A DNA stretch of 64,000 nt from Bacteroidota bacterium (GTDB lineage: Bacteria > Bacteroidota > Bacteroidia > Chitinophagales > LD1), in NCBI GenBank assembly GCA_016722375.1, contig JADKJG010000002.1, positions 352,398-416,397 on the forward strand. Reading direction: 5' to 3'. The notes under the pieces were generated by a model. The model had not been told where the DNA came from and did not search any database. It saw only the letters and a program-made list of their open reading frames with translations. The stretch's first letter is position 1, and every line of letters starts with the position of its first letter. This document shows positions 17,442-27,131 of the stretch, piece by piece. Position numbers and translations under genes: made by a program.

Positions 17442-19844
17442 TTATTGTTTGACGAGTTTGGCGGTTTGCCCTGCGGCTTTTATGAAATAGAGGCCAGAGT
17501 TGAATTGAGCAATATCAATCCACGTTTTTGTTCCGTTCAATACACCCGAATGGACGATTTGTCCCAATTCATTATAAACGGTAAATCTCTTATCTGCAAC
17601 CGATGAAGACAGAATTAATTGAACTCTATCAGAGGATACAGGATTGGGCACCAATACAAGGCCTGATGTATTTTCAAGTTCCTGCGTAGCGGAGATATCG
17701 TAATAAAAATTGGCTGAAGTGGCGCTACATCCGTTTGCATCGCTTATTTCAACAGTATAGTATCCATTTTGTGTTGCGATATAGATTTGGTTGATGGCAC
17801 CGCCAATCAGATTCCCTTCCAAATACCATTGGTAGGTGGAAGCTGCGGTGGCTTGCAAGGTATCGTTGGTAACCGTGATGCTGACAGTGGGAAGAGGGTT
17901 TACGGTTATGTTTAAAGAACCCGAAACCGCACTGCATCCGTTTGCATCAGTAGTGCTAACCGAATAGGCACCGGATGAACCGACATAAAAGCATTGACTG
18001 GTTTCGCCGTTGTTCCATTCATAAGTAATGAATACAGTCTGGGTACATAGTTGAGTAGAATCTCCAAAACAAAGGATGGAGTCCGGAGTCCCGATATGGG
18101 GAATTAAGGCCTCATTCACGGTTAATCTCGCACCGGTAGAGGTCGTAGAGTCGCAATCGTTTTTAACCATCACGGTATAGCTTCCGGTATCGGTGATGGC
18201 TGCTACTTGGATGGTGTAAGAGTTCGCTGTTGCGCCGTTTATATTCGCCCCATTTCTTTTCCACTGATAGGTAGGCGAAGGGCTGCCGGTTGCCGACACC
18301 TTGAACGTTGCGCGAGCGCCGGAACAAACAGCAGAGTCTTTGGGATTTGACGAAATAGCCACACCGGTACAGGCCGCCGGTGCTGCACCAAATTTTACGA
18401 GGAAGGCATCAAAGTTTGCACCGCCAAAAGTATTTTGATAGCCGCCAGAGGCGATGCCAGCACTACTGGAAGTTTCTCCCGCCATATAAACATTGCCGAA
18501 ATTATCAGGAGCCAAGCTGACGCTATTGGCACATTCTCCAAGGGTTCCTCCATAGTAGGTAGCAGAATAGCGGGTGGTGCCATCGGGAGCAAACTTGGCA
18601 AGAAAAGCATCTGTGCCTCCGCCAATGGTGTTTTGAAATCCACCGGATGAAAGACCTTTACTGTCAGTTTGTCCTGCCAGATATATATCCTCTGCTGCAT
18701 CAACCGCCACTTTTGCTATCAATTCATTATTAGCTCCACCATAATAGGTAGCCCACTGAAGCGAGGTCCCGTTGTCGTCAAACTTTGCCAGATAAGCATC
18801 GCCGAAAGTGCTGGTGTTGTTGCTCTGATAAGTGGTTTGAAATGCACCAGGGGTAGCAAAGCCAGAGGTGCTGAGCGTAACTCCCGCCAGATAAACATGT
18901 CCTGATTTATCCACAGCTACCGAATGACATTCATCCGTTCCGTTTCCTCCAAAATAAGTTCCCCACAAACGGGTGCCCGCCGAATCAAACTTGGCAACAA
19001 AAGCATCTGCGCCATCCGGCACAGTTTTGTACGCGCCCAGCGAAGCAATTCCGGTAGTGCTTGGCGTGAAGCCTGCCAGATAGACATGGAAGGAATCGCC
19101 GACCGTGACTCCCCGCCCTCTTTCATAATCGGCACCGCCATAATAGGTTCCCCAACGACGATTGCCATTGGCATCGAACTTGACGAGAAAAGCATCCGTA
19201 CTGCCGCCTAAAGAGTTTTGATGACCTCCGGAGCCAATTTGAGTCGTAGTAGCACTACTGGTCTGCCCTGCCAGATAGACATTTCCCAAAGCATCTACTG
19301 CAACGCTATGGCCTTCATCTATCCCTGCACCTCCATAATAGGTTCCCCACTGCACGACCCCACTCGAATTGAACTTTACCAAAAAAGCATCGGTTTTATC
19401 AGTAGCTCCTTCATTTATAAGGTTGTCAAACCCACCCGATGCTATGCCACTGCTGCTTTGAGTGACACCGGCTATATACACGTCGCCGGTGTTTTGATCA
19501 ACAGCAATTCCTTTTGCCTGGTCATCGCCGGTTCCGCCATAGTAAGTTCCCCAAAGGCGATTACCTAATGAATCGAACTTGATAAGAAAAACATCCGGCG
19601 CTCCTTGATTATAAGTCTCTTTGTGGCTTCCCGGAGTGGCTATCCCGTTTGTGCTCACCGTATAGCCCGTTAAATAAACATTGCCCGAGGCATCGGTAGC
19701 TACCGCATAAGCGTAATCATCATTTACTCCTCCCAAATAGGTAGCCCAACTACGGCTATCCTGCGCCTTGGTTTCTGTACGAGCAACCAATAGGAAGAAC
19801 GAAACTAAAAGAAGAGACCGGAAAAAAAGAGATGGCTTTTTCAT
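17442..19844 (-). CDS. Secreted SBBP-repeat protein with Ig-like domains and T9SS type A sorting tail
   Basis: 800 residues with a signal peptide (MKKPSLFFRSLLLVSFFLLV, cleavage after a KAQ). About seven SBBP repeats of about 58 residues fill 30-490 (each with WGTYYGG, then VAVDxxGNVYLAG, then DAFLVKFD), probably a beta-propeller. An Ig-like domain at about 495-580 (TYQWKRNGANINGA) and two Cys-containing Ig/PKD-like domains follow. The last about 75 residues are a T9SS type A sorting domain (LVLVPNPVSSD ... GLYFIKAAGQTAKLVKQ). It is secreted to or anchored on the outer surface. The next gene upstream, 12 bases away, encodes a similar protein; the two probably form one operon. Confidence 0.88.
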   Translation of the reverse strand: MKKPSLFFRSLLLVSFFLLVARTETKAQDSRSWATYLGGVNDDYAYAVATDASGNVYLTGYTVSTNGIATPGSHKETYNQGAPDVFLIKFDSLGNRLWGTYYGGTGDDQAKGIAVDQNTGDVYIAGVTQSSSGIASGGFDNLINEGATDKTDAFLVKFNSSGVVQWGTYYGGAGIDEGHSVAVDALGNVYLAGQTSSATTTQIGSGGHQNSLGGSTDAFLVKFDANGNRRWGTYYGGADYERGRGVTVGDSFHVYLAGFTPSTTGIASLGAYKTVPDGADAFVAKFDSAGTRLWGTYFGGNGTDECHSVAVDKSGHVYLAGVTLSTSGFATPGAFQTTYQSNNTSTFGDAYLAKFDDNGTSLQWATYYGGANNELIAKVAVDAAEDIYLAGQTDSKGLSSGGFQNTIGGGTDAFLAKFAPDGTTRYSATYYGGTLGECANSVSLAPDNFGNVYMAGETSSSAGIASGGYQNTFGGANFDAFLVKFGAAPAACTGVAISSNPKDSAVCSGARATFKVSATGSPSPTYQWKRNGANINGATANSYTIQVAAITDTGSYTVMVKNDCDSTTSTGARLTVNEALIPHIGTPDSILCFGDSTQLCTQTVFITYEWNNGETSQCFYVGSSGAYSVSTTDANGCSAVSGSLNITVNPLPTVSITVTNDTLQATAASTYQWYLEGNLIGGAINQIYIATQNGYYTVEISDANGCSATSANFYYDISATQELENTSGLVLVPNPVSSDRVQLILSSSVADKRFTVYNELGQIVHSGVLNGTKTWIDIAQFNSGLYFIKAAGQTAKLVKQ

Positions 19845-19856
19845 AGTTCAAAGGTT

Positions 19857-22800
19857 TTATTGCTTCACGAATTTACGTGCGTAGCCATTCAGTTTAATCA
19901 GATACATACCCGATGCAAGTTTTGAAATATCAAGCCTCGTATTTTTGCTTAGAGCCATATCCTTTAAAACCAACTTACCGGTGGCCTCATACATTTCATA
20001 TTGACTGCCTATCCATTCTGTAGCCATTTCCATTTGCAATAGGTCTGATGCCGGGTTTGGATAGATTTTAAAATCTCCCTGTGCAGCCAAATCATTAATA
20101 CCGGTAATCAGGATACCGGTGGACATAGAATAACATCCATTCACATCCACAATCTGAACCGTATAACTGCCCGGTTGATTAGCGACATAGACCGGAGAAG
20201 TAGCCCCCGCAATCGGACTTCCGTCCTTAAACCATTGGTAAGAAACGGCATTGAATGAAGAAAGCGTATCGCCTTGCCGTACGATCGAAACAGAAGTCGC
20301 CGGATAAACAGAAATATTTTTTCGTCCCGAAATCGTAGTGCAACCATTCGTAGCCGTCACGCTGACCCAATAAGCTCCGGCAAATTTGGCATAAGTACAG
20401 TTGGTCGTTGATCCGTTGCTCCACAGATAAGTATCAAAGGTATTTGGCGCACATATCTGGCTAGAATCACTGCCGCAGATCAACGTGTCGTTGGTAGCAA
20501 GAGCCGGTGCCGCAGGCAGTGGTTTCACTACAATCTCAACAATGGGTGTCGTGTCGCTGCAATTGCCCGCTCCTACATAATAACGGTAGAACATGTTTTG
20601 GGTTAATGAAATAGTAGAGTAGGTATTTTGAGTAGCGCCTACAATGTTGGTGAAGTTATTGAACGTAGAAGACTGTTGCCACTGACCAGTACCTCCCGAA
20701 CCTCCGGTGATGCTCAAGAGACTGATGTCACCAGAACAAACACTATCCGGCGCGGCGGCAATGAATCCTGCATCTACGCTGGTACCTACCGACATGATAA
20801 CCTTTGCAGAGGTAGCAGGCGAACCGGCGACACAAGGCAAAGAAGAAGTCATGGTACAAATAACTGTGTCGTTATTATTCAGCGTGCTGCTGCTGAATGT
20901 GGCGCTGTTGGTTCCTACCACAGTGCTGTTAATCTTCCACTCGAAGGTGGGTGTATTTCCGCCGCCCGCAGGGGTAGCTGTAAAGGTTACCGGTTCGCCG
21001 GGACAGATAGGATTGGCAGAAGCCATCACCGCTACCGAGGCAATCAGCGAAGACGATACCGTCATTACGATTGGGTTAGAAGTGGCAGGCGAATTGGTGG
21101 CACAGGCCAAATTTGAAGTCATCACACAACGCACCGTGTCGCCGTCATTTAAGTTTGAATTAGAATAATTAGGGCTGTTAGTCCCTACCGCCGAACCGTT
21201 CACCAACCATTGATAGGAAGGTGTAGTCCCGCCATTGATCGCAGTCGCGGTAAAATCAACCATAGTGCCCGGACAAACTGCCGTCGAAGACGCACTAATG
21301 CTCACCGAAGCAACCGCCGTGGAAGAAGCACTAATAGTCACAGAAAAGGTAGCCGATGCCGCGTTCGCATCTGTAATGGTCAGCGTATAATCACCCGCAC
21401 AAAGTCCGAAAATGGAATCCGAATTTTGAGTAGGAATAGTACTCCAAGTAAAATTATAAGGCGCGCTTCCTCCGCTTGGATGTGCTGCTGCCGTTCCGGT
21501 ACATTGACCTACGCAGGGAATATTTTGTGTGGTGATATTGGCATTGATGCCCACCAAGCAAAAATCAATCACATGCCAAACCTCCGTACTGCGCGTATCA
21601 GCTACGCTGCGCGAAGCCCCGCCTGCCGCAGCCGAGCTGCCTATCGAGGCCAGTGTTCCTCCCACCGGAATCTGTCCGCCGATGGATGAAACTGTATGAC
21701 AGTTATTAATGTTCGCATCAAATTTCACAAAATGAATTTCCTGATCCTCCGTTCCGTTCGAAACATCGTTATCATTTAGATAGCCTACCACCGCATAGCC
21801 ACTGTCGCTCGTCTGAACAATACCATACCCCTCGTTTCCGTCCGGATAAGTACGCGGCGTCCCAAGCCAATTTCCATAAAGCGTGGTACCAAAAGTCCGG
21901 TTCCATTCATAATCACCATTGCTATCAAACTTTGCCAAATACTGTTCCCTCAATCCAAGCGTAGGATGGCTCATCCCTCCTATTATAGCAAAGCCCTCAT
22001 CATTTGTTTGAATTAAACGACGTGCATTATTATCGTTCGTCGGCGAACCAAAAGCACGAGTAAACACCAGACCGCCATTACCATTCAATTTCACCAAACC
22101 ATACTTCCAGTTAAAAGCGTTCGAAGTATTCTTCATAGCAAACTCACCCGTCATCGCATAGCCTCCGTCATTCGTCTTCACAATACTCTTTCCATTATCA
22201 TTTCCATATATTCCCTGAAAAGGATCGCGGATCACAGAACCCCACACAAAAGCCCCCGCCGCACTCACTTTAGCCGCATAAAAATCAGTGGAAGAAGAAG
22301 CCACCACTCCCGTATAATAATAGGTATTACCACAGATCACATACCCGCCACCATGCGCTTCGGCAATCGAGAAGCCAATATCGGCCTTTCCTCCAAGTTG
22401 CCCTACCTTGCTATCCCAATCAAAACTTCCGTCCCTTTTCAGCTTCACTATATACATATCCCCGCTTCCGCCCGAATTGGTCGTTCCCGCAATCGCATAA
22501 CCGCTATCTGCCGTCTGAATAATCTGCTCCCCTTTATCAACTACACTTGTTCCCACTGCGCGCGTCCAATCCACCACGCCGAAACTGTCCAATTTAATCA
22601 CATAAATATCTCCCGCGCCGCCAAAAGAATTCGTATAGCCCGCAGCGATAAATCCCCCATCAAAAGTTTTAACAAGAGAATGAACATAGTCCTCGGCGGC
22701 GCCTCCTACAATTCTCGTCCATTGAGTCACCCCCGTACTACTTATCTTCGTAATAATCGCATCGCGCGTCGTGGCCACACCTGCAGAATCCACCTGCCCC

Positions 22801-22991
22801 GCCATCACATACCCTCCATCACTCGTCTGCACCACCGCAAACGCTTGATCATTATTATCTCCACCAATAGCCAAAGCCAACGTATTCTGAGAAGACAGCC
22901 TCCCCACCAATCCAAAAGTGAAAACCAGCACAACAATAAATGACTGCAATTTCAGACCGAAATTGATTCTGCGGTAAAAGTTATCTAGCAT
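19857..22991 (-). CDS. Secreted repeat protein with Ig-like domains and T9SS type A sorting tail
   Basis: 1044 residues. A signal peptide (VVLVFTFGLVGRLSSQ) precedes about seven repeats over residues 35-470 with the pattern TxDGGYVxAG ... VKLDxxGxxxWxxxxG, likely a beta-propeller of the lipoprotein/adhesin kind. After about 475 come several Ig-like repeats (CPGTMVDFTATAINGG; CPGEPVTFTATPAGGG), two more Cys-rich Ig-like units, and a T9SS type A tail (FKIYPNPASDLLQMEM ... GYARKFVKQ). The organisation matches the neighbour at 17442-19844 but the repeats differ. The role is unknown; such proteins are surface-exposed in T9SS bacteria. Its promoter-like box is at 23023-23030. Confidence 0.88.
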   Translation of the reverse strand: MLDNFYRRINFGLKLQSFIVVLVFTFGLVGRLSSQNTLALAIGGDNNDQAFAVVQTSDGGYVMAGQVDSAGVATTRDAIITKISSTGVTQWTRIVGGAAEDYVHSLVKTFDGGFIAAGYTNSFGGAGDIYVIKLDSFGVVDWTRAVGTSVVDKGEQIIQTADSGYAIAGTTNSGGSGDMYIVKLKRDGSFDWDSKVGQLGGKADIGFSIAEAHGGGYVICGNTYYYTGVVASSSTDFYAAKVSAAGAFVWGSVIRDPFQGIYGNDNGKSIVKTNDGGYAMTGEFAMKNTSNAFNWKYGLVKLNGNGGLVFTRAFGSPTNDNNARRLIQTNDEGFAIIGGMSHPTLGLREQYLAKFDSNGDYEWNRTFGTTLYGNWLGTPRTYPDGNEGYGIVQTSDSGYAVVGYLNDNDVSNGTEDQEIHFVKFDANINNCHTVSSIGGQIPVGGTLASIGSSAAAGGASRSVADTRSTEVWHVIDFCLVGINANITTQNIPCVGQCTGTAAAHPSGGSAPYNFTWSTIPTQNSDSIFGLCAGDYTLTITDANAASATFSVTISASSTAVASVSISASSTAVCPGTMVDFTATAINGGTTPSYQWLVNGSAVGTNSPNYSNSNLNDGDTVRCVMTSNLACATNSPATSNPIVMTVSSSLIASVAVMASANPICPGEPVTFTATPAGGGNTPTFEWKINSTVVGTNSATFSSSTLNNNDTVICTMTSSLPCVAGSPATSAKVIMSVGTSVDAGFIAAAPDSVCSGDISLLSITGGSGGTGQWQQSSTFNNFTNIVGATQNTYSTISLTQNMFYRYYVGAGNCSDTTPIVEIVVKPLPAAPALATNDTLICGSDSSQICAPNTFDTYLWSNGSTTNCTYAKFAGAYWVSVTATNGCTTISGRKNISVYPATSVSIVRQGDTLSSFNAVSYQWFKDGSPIAGATSPVYVANQPGSYTVQIVDVNGCYSMSTGILITGINDLAAQGDFKIYPNPASDLLQMEMATEWIGSQYEMYEATGKLVLKDMALSKNTRLDISKLASGMYLIKLNGYARKFVKQ

Positions 22992-23022
22992 AATAATTCT
23001 TTAGTTTTATGAATTTAGGATG

Positions 23023-23030
23023 CGAATATA
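23023..23030 (-). promoter_or_regulatory. -7-like promoter box TATATTCG
   Basis: Minus-strand TATATTCG, a near match to TAnnTTTG, 31 bases before the ATG of the 1044-residue secreted protein; identical to the box before the gene starting at 60476. Confidence 0.4.
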
Positions 23031-23106
23031 CTATTTGAAAAGACTATGCTTACTAAAATTTGTGGCTGTCCAAGCCCAATCAAAGCTCGATAATTTGGGC
23101 GCGCCC

Positions 23107-23150
23107 TCAATCCCGATTCTTCCAAAATATTTTGGAAGAATCGGGATTGA
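23107..23150. repeat. Perfect 44-bp palindrome
   Basis: The 22-base arm beginning TCAATCCCGATTCTTCC is followed with no spacer by its exact reverse complement. It lies between the end of the porin gene (23229) and the start of the secreted protein gene (22991). Minus-strand RNA could fold into a very stable hairpin ending porin transcription, but no U-run follows, so a rho-independent terminator is not certain. Confidence 0.75.
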
Positions 23151-23228
23151 AGGCAGGCTTTACGTTCCAATCTTTTCTGCTCAAGTTTATTCAAAACCAG
23201 AGCAATCATTTGATTATTTCGAATAAAA

Positions 23229-23909
23229 CTATTCATAAAATCGCCACCGCACTCCCCCCTTGAATGACACATCGGCAGCGGGATATTGATAGGCGCTGTA
23301 GTAGCCTTTGCCTCCGAGTGCTGAGGTGAGGTTGTCCACTTTGAGAAAAATGCGCACTGTTTTGATTTTTACGTTGAGAAAGATGTCGAGTATAGGACTA
23401 GATTTATTTGTAGTGTAGGTGGGATAGAACGCACCTAGGAATGGGTCGTAGTAGGGGGCATTGTTCGGGTAGCGGTAGCGCAAATCTACACCGAGCGAAA
23501 ACCAAAGAGCCTTTTTGAAGAGGCGGTTTTCATAATAGATGCTACTGCGAGTAACGAGTCGAGGATAGGTTTGGCGTACATAGCCGTTAGTGGTGGTATA
23601 GGTGTACCATACGTCATTATCAAAATGTAAGCCCACGACGCTATGCCGGTTGGCGGCATGAAATACAAAGATATTTTCAACACCGGTGGTGACATAAGGA
23701 GAGGCCTTACCCGGATAGACTGGCAGGTGGTCTGCTACGTGGTAATTTACATCAGCCGTAATACCGTAGGGAATATTCTGATACTTCCCTCCTATGGTCA
23801 TGATTTTTGTTTTGGGTAGATCATAAGTCCAGGATTGGGGAAAGTAATGGAAGCTTTCGTAGATGAAAGGCGCTTCTTTCAATTGGTAAGAGAAATTTCC
23901 GGTGAGCAT
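23229..23909 (-). CDS. Putative porin, C-terminal fragment after in-frame amber codon
   Basis: C-terminal part of an outer-membrane beta-barrel. Alternating hydrophobic/polar strands with many Tyr and Phe end in VSFKGGVRWRFYE, a typical barrel closing strand with near-terminal aromatic residue. It is in the same frame as the piece at 24066-25202; the only interruption is a TAG at 24066-24068. Between that TAG and this start the frame continues with barrel-like sequence (GYIRNNFSARSKLIYKGAATY). So the two are one gene of 657 codons split by a nonsense codon. Confidence 0.75.
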   Translation of the reverse strand: MLTGNFSYQLKEAPFIYESFHYFPQSWTYDLPKTKIMTIGGKYQNIPYGITADVNYHVADHLPVYPGKASPYVTTGVENIFVFHAANRHSVVGLHFDNDVWYTYTTTNGYVRQTYPRLVTRSSIYYENRLFKKALWFSLGVDLRYRYPNNAPYYDPFLGAFYPTYTTNKSSPILDIFLNVKIKTVRIFLKVDNLTSALGGKGYYSAYQYPAADVSFKGGVRWRFYE

Positions 23910-24065
23910 ACCTACCTTGCCGAAGTCATAGCCGGCAAGGGCGTCTATCAGAAGGTCATTTCGATTCCAGCCATAGATGAAATAGGTAGCGGCCCCTTTG
24001 TAAATTAATTTAGATCGAGCGGAAAAATTGTTTCGGATATAACCCGTTACGTAGAGATTGCCAAA

Positions 24066-25202
24066 CTAGTCATAGGCATAGTTATTTTTAACAAAATAGT
24101 AATCATATCCTGCTTCGGCATGGGCGATGAAGTCTTTTTCGATAAAGGTCGAATCCGAGGTGAGTTTTCGAGGCTGCAAATCGAGCATGATGGTGTTCCC
24201 TGTTTTGAGGTATTGAAGACGATTGCTTACTGTATCTTGGTTAAAGAAAGATGCATAATAATCAGGATCAGGACTGGCATCCAGAAAACGATAGGTCTGC
24301 TGCTCAATGTTTAAATGATGAGATATTTTGAAAATGGGAAGTATGGTTTTAACTTCAGTAGTATCGTTTTTTCGTTCGTAGTATCTCTTGCCAACATTAT
24401 ACGAACTCTTTAAGTGAAAGTCAATCTGACGATAATTGTTTTCGGCCTTTTCCACCGTCACCGGCACTAATTTTTTCTGAAAATAGGAGCCATTGAAAGG
24501 GTCGGCGCGTACTCCTCCGTTTTCCTGTACTTTGTTATTGTTTAGGATAAAATCAGCCTGAACATTCCAATGCTTATTTTTAGAATTATAAATAGCATAG
24601 AAATTAAAGCCGTTGTCATTCGCTCTTTGGTTTTGATAAGCGCCACGTGAAAAAATACGAGTGAAATCCACGCCGTAAAATAAAATGTTCTTCACCTGGT
24701 GGGCAAACCTCCCTTGAAATAATTGTTCGTTGTTCAAACCCAGAATCATAGACAATTCTGCATAAGGCCGAATTACCCGATAGTAGCGAATAGAATCTAT
24801 GTGGTAACGATAAAGATTAAATTGGTTGAATCCGGCGTTAAATCCTACGGATGTATTGTGGTCAAAGACAATGGGATAGGCAGCAGTCCCGGTGTTGCCG
24901 GTGTTCAGATATTCTTTTCCCCAGCGCTGAACAAAATTATATTCCTCCAGATTATAGATAGTAGAATCTATTCTGTAAAGCCGATCTGGCTCAGCAGCGA
25001 TATACCATGTATCGTTTTTAGAAACAGGTTTCGAGGCTTGGACAGAGTCTTCAGATACAGAAGATGCGGCGAGAGGAATGAACCAGAACAAAGAAAAGAA
25101 ACAGAATAATGAGGGTAATAAATAACGGAAGTGCCATCTGCATTTACAATTATTCAAACGACTGTGCGCCCTCCCCGACTTTCCTCCATTCCAACATTCC
25201 AT
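24066..25202 (-). CDS. Putative porin, N-terminal fragment ending at an amber codon
   Basis: First 378 codons of a Bacteroidota putative porin. A signal-like hydrophobic segment (YLLPSLFCFFSLFWFIPLA) precedes the mature sequence, which has the family's DTWYIAAEPDRLYRIDST-like start and many amphipathic strands. The ATG at 25202 follows the purine nucleoside phosphorylase stop with no gap, so translation may be coupled; a TTG 16 codons later is an alternative start. The frame ends at TAG 24066-24068 within barrel sequence (KNNYAYD, stop, FGNLYVTGY). Sequencing error, pseudogene or suppression are all possible. Confidence 0.78.
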   Translation of the reverse strand: MECWNGGKSGRAHSRLNNCKCRWHFRYLLPSLFCFFSLFWFIPLAASSVSEDSVQASKPVSKNDTWYIAAEPDRLYRIDSTIYNLEEYNFVQRWGKEYLNTGNTGTAAYPIVFDHNTSVGFNAGFNQFNLYRYHIDSIRYYRVIRPYAELSMILGLNNEQLFQGRFAHQVKNILFYGVDFTRIFSRGAYQNQRANDNGFNFYAIYNSKNKHWNVQADFILNNNKVQENGGVRADPFNGSYFQKKLVPVTVEKAENNYRQIDFHLKSSYNVGKRYYERKNDTTEVKTILPIFKISHHLNIEQQTYRFLDASPDPDYYASFFNQDTVSNRLQYLKTGNTIMLDLQPRKLTSDSTFIEKDFIAHAEAGYDYYFVKNNYAYD

Positions 25203-26027
25203 TCAAATACTCTTCAGCAATTCGACAATAATCTTCGTCATGTGCGGTTCCGCAGCGGCAGCCTTCTTCAATACAAACTCATGAGATACATGATCGGCTT
25301 TCTCTGGTGGATACCCCATATCGCTGATTACTGAAATAGCAAAGACTTGCAGGTTCATGTGGCGAGCTACTACCGTTTCGGGAGTGGTGGACATTCCGAC
25401 CGCATCGGCTCCCATTCGAGCAAACATTTGGTATTCAGCAGGGGTTTCAAAGGTAGGGCCTTGCACACCGGCATATATTCCGGTATGGCAACGAATGTCA
25501 TTATCCAAAGCAATCTTCAACCCCATTTTTACTAGTTCCGGGTTATAGGCATCATTCATATTGGGAAAGCGCGGACCGAGTTCATCGTAATTTTTTCCAC
25601 GCAAAGGATGTTCGGGCTGTAGGTATATATGATCGGTGATAATCATCAGGTCGCCCACTTCAAAATCTGCGTTCATACCACCCGAAGCATTAGAAATCAA
25701 CAGAGTCTTTACACCCAGAAATTTCATTACCCGAACCGGAAAAGTCACCTCTTCCATCGAGTATCCTTCGTAATAATGAAAGCGGCCACTCATCGCAACG
25801 ACCCGCTTTCCTCCCAGTTCGCCAAATATCAGGCTGCCTTTGTGGCCTACCACCGTGGAGACCGGAAAATGCGGAATGTCAGAATAGGCAATCTGTTGAT
25901 GGACTGAAATTTCTTTAGTCAACTTTCCTAGACCAGAACCAAGAATAACCCCATAATGGTATTCGCCTATGATTTTGGATTTTAGGAAATCAGTTGTTTC
26001 CTGAATAGCTTGCAATAGGTTTTTCAT
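25203..26027 (-). CDS. Purine nucleoside phosphorylase (trimeric PNP family)
   Basis: 274 residues, cytosolic. It splits purine nucleosides with phosphate in salvage. Motifs: GSGLGKL near residue 31, VVGHKGSLIFG, SGRFHYYEGYS, ISNASGGMNADFEVGD, and the substrate site GVQGPTFETPAEYQMFARMGADAVGMSTTPE. At the position where mammalian enzymes have Asn243 (after the VIS strand) it has Asp (VISDMG), so base preference for guanosine/inosine is likely but not certain. It sits 12 bases after lpxK and runs directly into the porin gene, so the three are probably one transcript. Confidence 0.93.
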   Translation of the reverse strand: MKNLLQAIQETTDFLKSKIIGEYHYGVILGSGLGKLTKEISVHQQIAYSDIPHFPVSTVVGHKGSLIFGELGGKRVVAMSGRFHYYEGYSMEEVTFPVRVMKFLGVKTLLISNASGGMNADFEVGDLMIITDHIYLQPEHPLRGKNYDELGPRFPNMNDAYNPELVKMGLKIALDNDIRCHTGIYAGVQGPTFETPAEYQMFARMGADAVGMSTTPETVVARHMNLQVFAISVISDMGYPPEKADHVSHEFVLKKAAAAEPHMTKIIVELLKSI

Positions 26028-26039
26028 GGTTCAGATAAA

Positions 26040-27005
26040 TCAGTTTTTTTGTTTGGTAGAAGTGATAAATTGAAGTACATCATCGGTGAATCTTTCCCCA
26101 TCGCTAAATAAAAATCGGACTGCAATCGGCTGCACAAAGATTTCCAATTTATTCTTCAAAAACCAAGCCCCGTGTTCTTCGAATCGCGCTGCATCCTTTT
26201 CTGTGGTGACCAATACCTTCTTGACTTCACCTAAATTGTGGAAGGTTTCGCGAATGGCTTCCAAATCATATTGATCAAAACTATGGTGGTCCTTATAATC
26301 GCGGACATATACTTTGCGCGCCAAATTATCAAGATGGCCTTTCAAAGCATCGAAGCGGGCAATACCGCAAACAAGTAAGACATCTGTATCTTTTGACACC
26401 TGAATTTTGTTTCCAAGCTCGAAAAAAGAATAGACTGTCCCATATTCAAGAGTGGAAAAATAAATCCTTTGGTAAGGTAAGGGCTTTAGTTCCCGAATCA
26501 GGCTATCTCTTTCTATCACCGATAATTCCGAAGGGCATTTGGAAACAATAATCATATCTGCACGGCGATAATTCTTTTTGGATTCGCGCAGCCAGCCCAC
26601 TGGAAATAGATGGTCGCGAGTAAAAAGGTTAGCATATTCAGTGATTAAAATTGAAAGGCCCGCACGCACCCCTCGATGTTGAAAGGCATCATCGAGCAAA
26701 ATAACCTCCGTTTCGGGATGGCTGTTCAGAATGGAGGGAATCCCTAATACGCGGTCTTCGCAAACGGCCACGATTGTTTCGGGGTACTTCAATTTGAACT
26801 GCCGGGGTTCATCACCAATCTGGGAAGCGGGTGTATGGGCATCTGCCAATACAAAACCATGCCCTTTTCTGCCGTATCCACGACTTAGAGTGGCAACTTT
26901 ATAAAGATATTGTAACTGAAAGATCAGATATTCAATATGAGGAGTCTTGCCCGTGCCACCCATAGACAGGTTCCCTACAGAGATGACCGGAAAATCAAAA
27001 CGCAA
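26040..27005 (-). CDS. lpxK: Tetraacyldisaccharide 4'-kinase
   Basis: Phosphorylates the 4' position of the lipid A disaccharide at the inner membrane. The P-loop is VGNLSMGGTGKTP; downstream are LLDDAFQHRGVRAG, ITEYANLF, FPVGWLRES, SKCPSEL and TEKDAARFE, all typical of LpxK. The TTG at 27005 removes the usual N-terminal membrane helix. In the same frame the sequence continues upstream as ILLYPFALVFGLITGFRNFLYDKK, a good match to the family N-terminus, to an in-frame stop just above 27107. No ATG, GTG or TTG exists there; an ATC at 27105-27107 is the first codon of a perfect-looking N-terminus. Either a non-standard start or a base error. Confidence 0.9.
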   Translation of the reverse strand: MRFDFPVISVGNLSMGGTGKTPHIEYLIFQLQYLYKVATLSRGYGRKGHGFVLADAHTPASQIGDEPRQFKLKYPETIVAVCEDRVLGIPSILNSHPETEVILLDDAFQHRGVRAGLSILITEYANLFTRDHLFPVGWLRESKKNYRRADMIIVSKCPSELSVIERDSLIRELKPLPYQRIYFSTLEYGTVYSFFELGNKIQVSKDTDVLLVCGIARFDALKGHLDNLARKVYVRDYKDHHSFDQYDLEAIRETFHNLGEVKKVLVTTEKDAARFEEHGAWFLKNKLEIFVQPIAVRFLFSDGERFTDDVLQFITSTKQKN

Positions 27006-27131
27006 CGATTTGAAATATTTCTTGTCGTAGAGAAAATTTCTAAAACCGGTAATCAGGCCGAAAACAAGAGCAAAAGGATAAAGAAGTATTTTTGAAACGG
27101 TATTGATATTTTACGGTTTAAAATCAAATGT

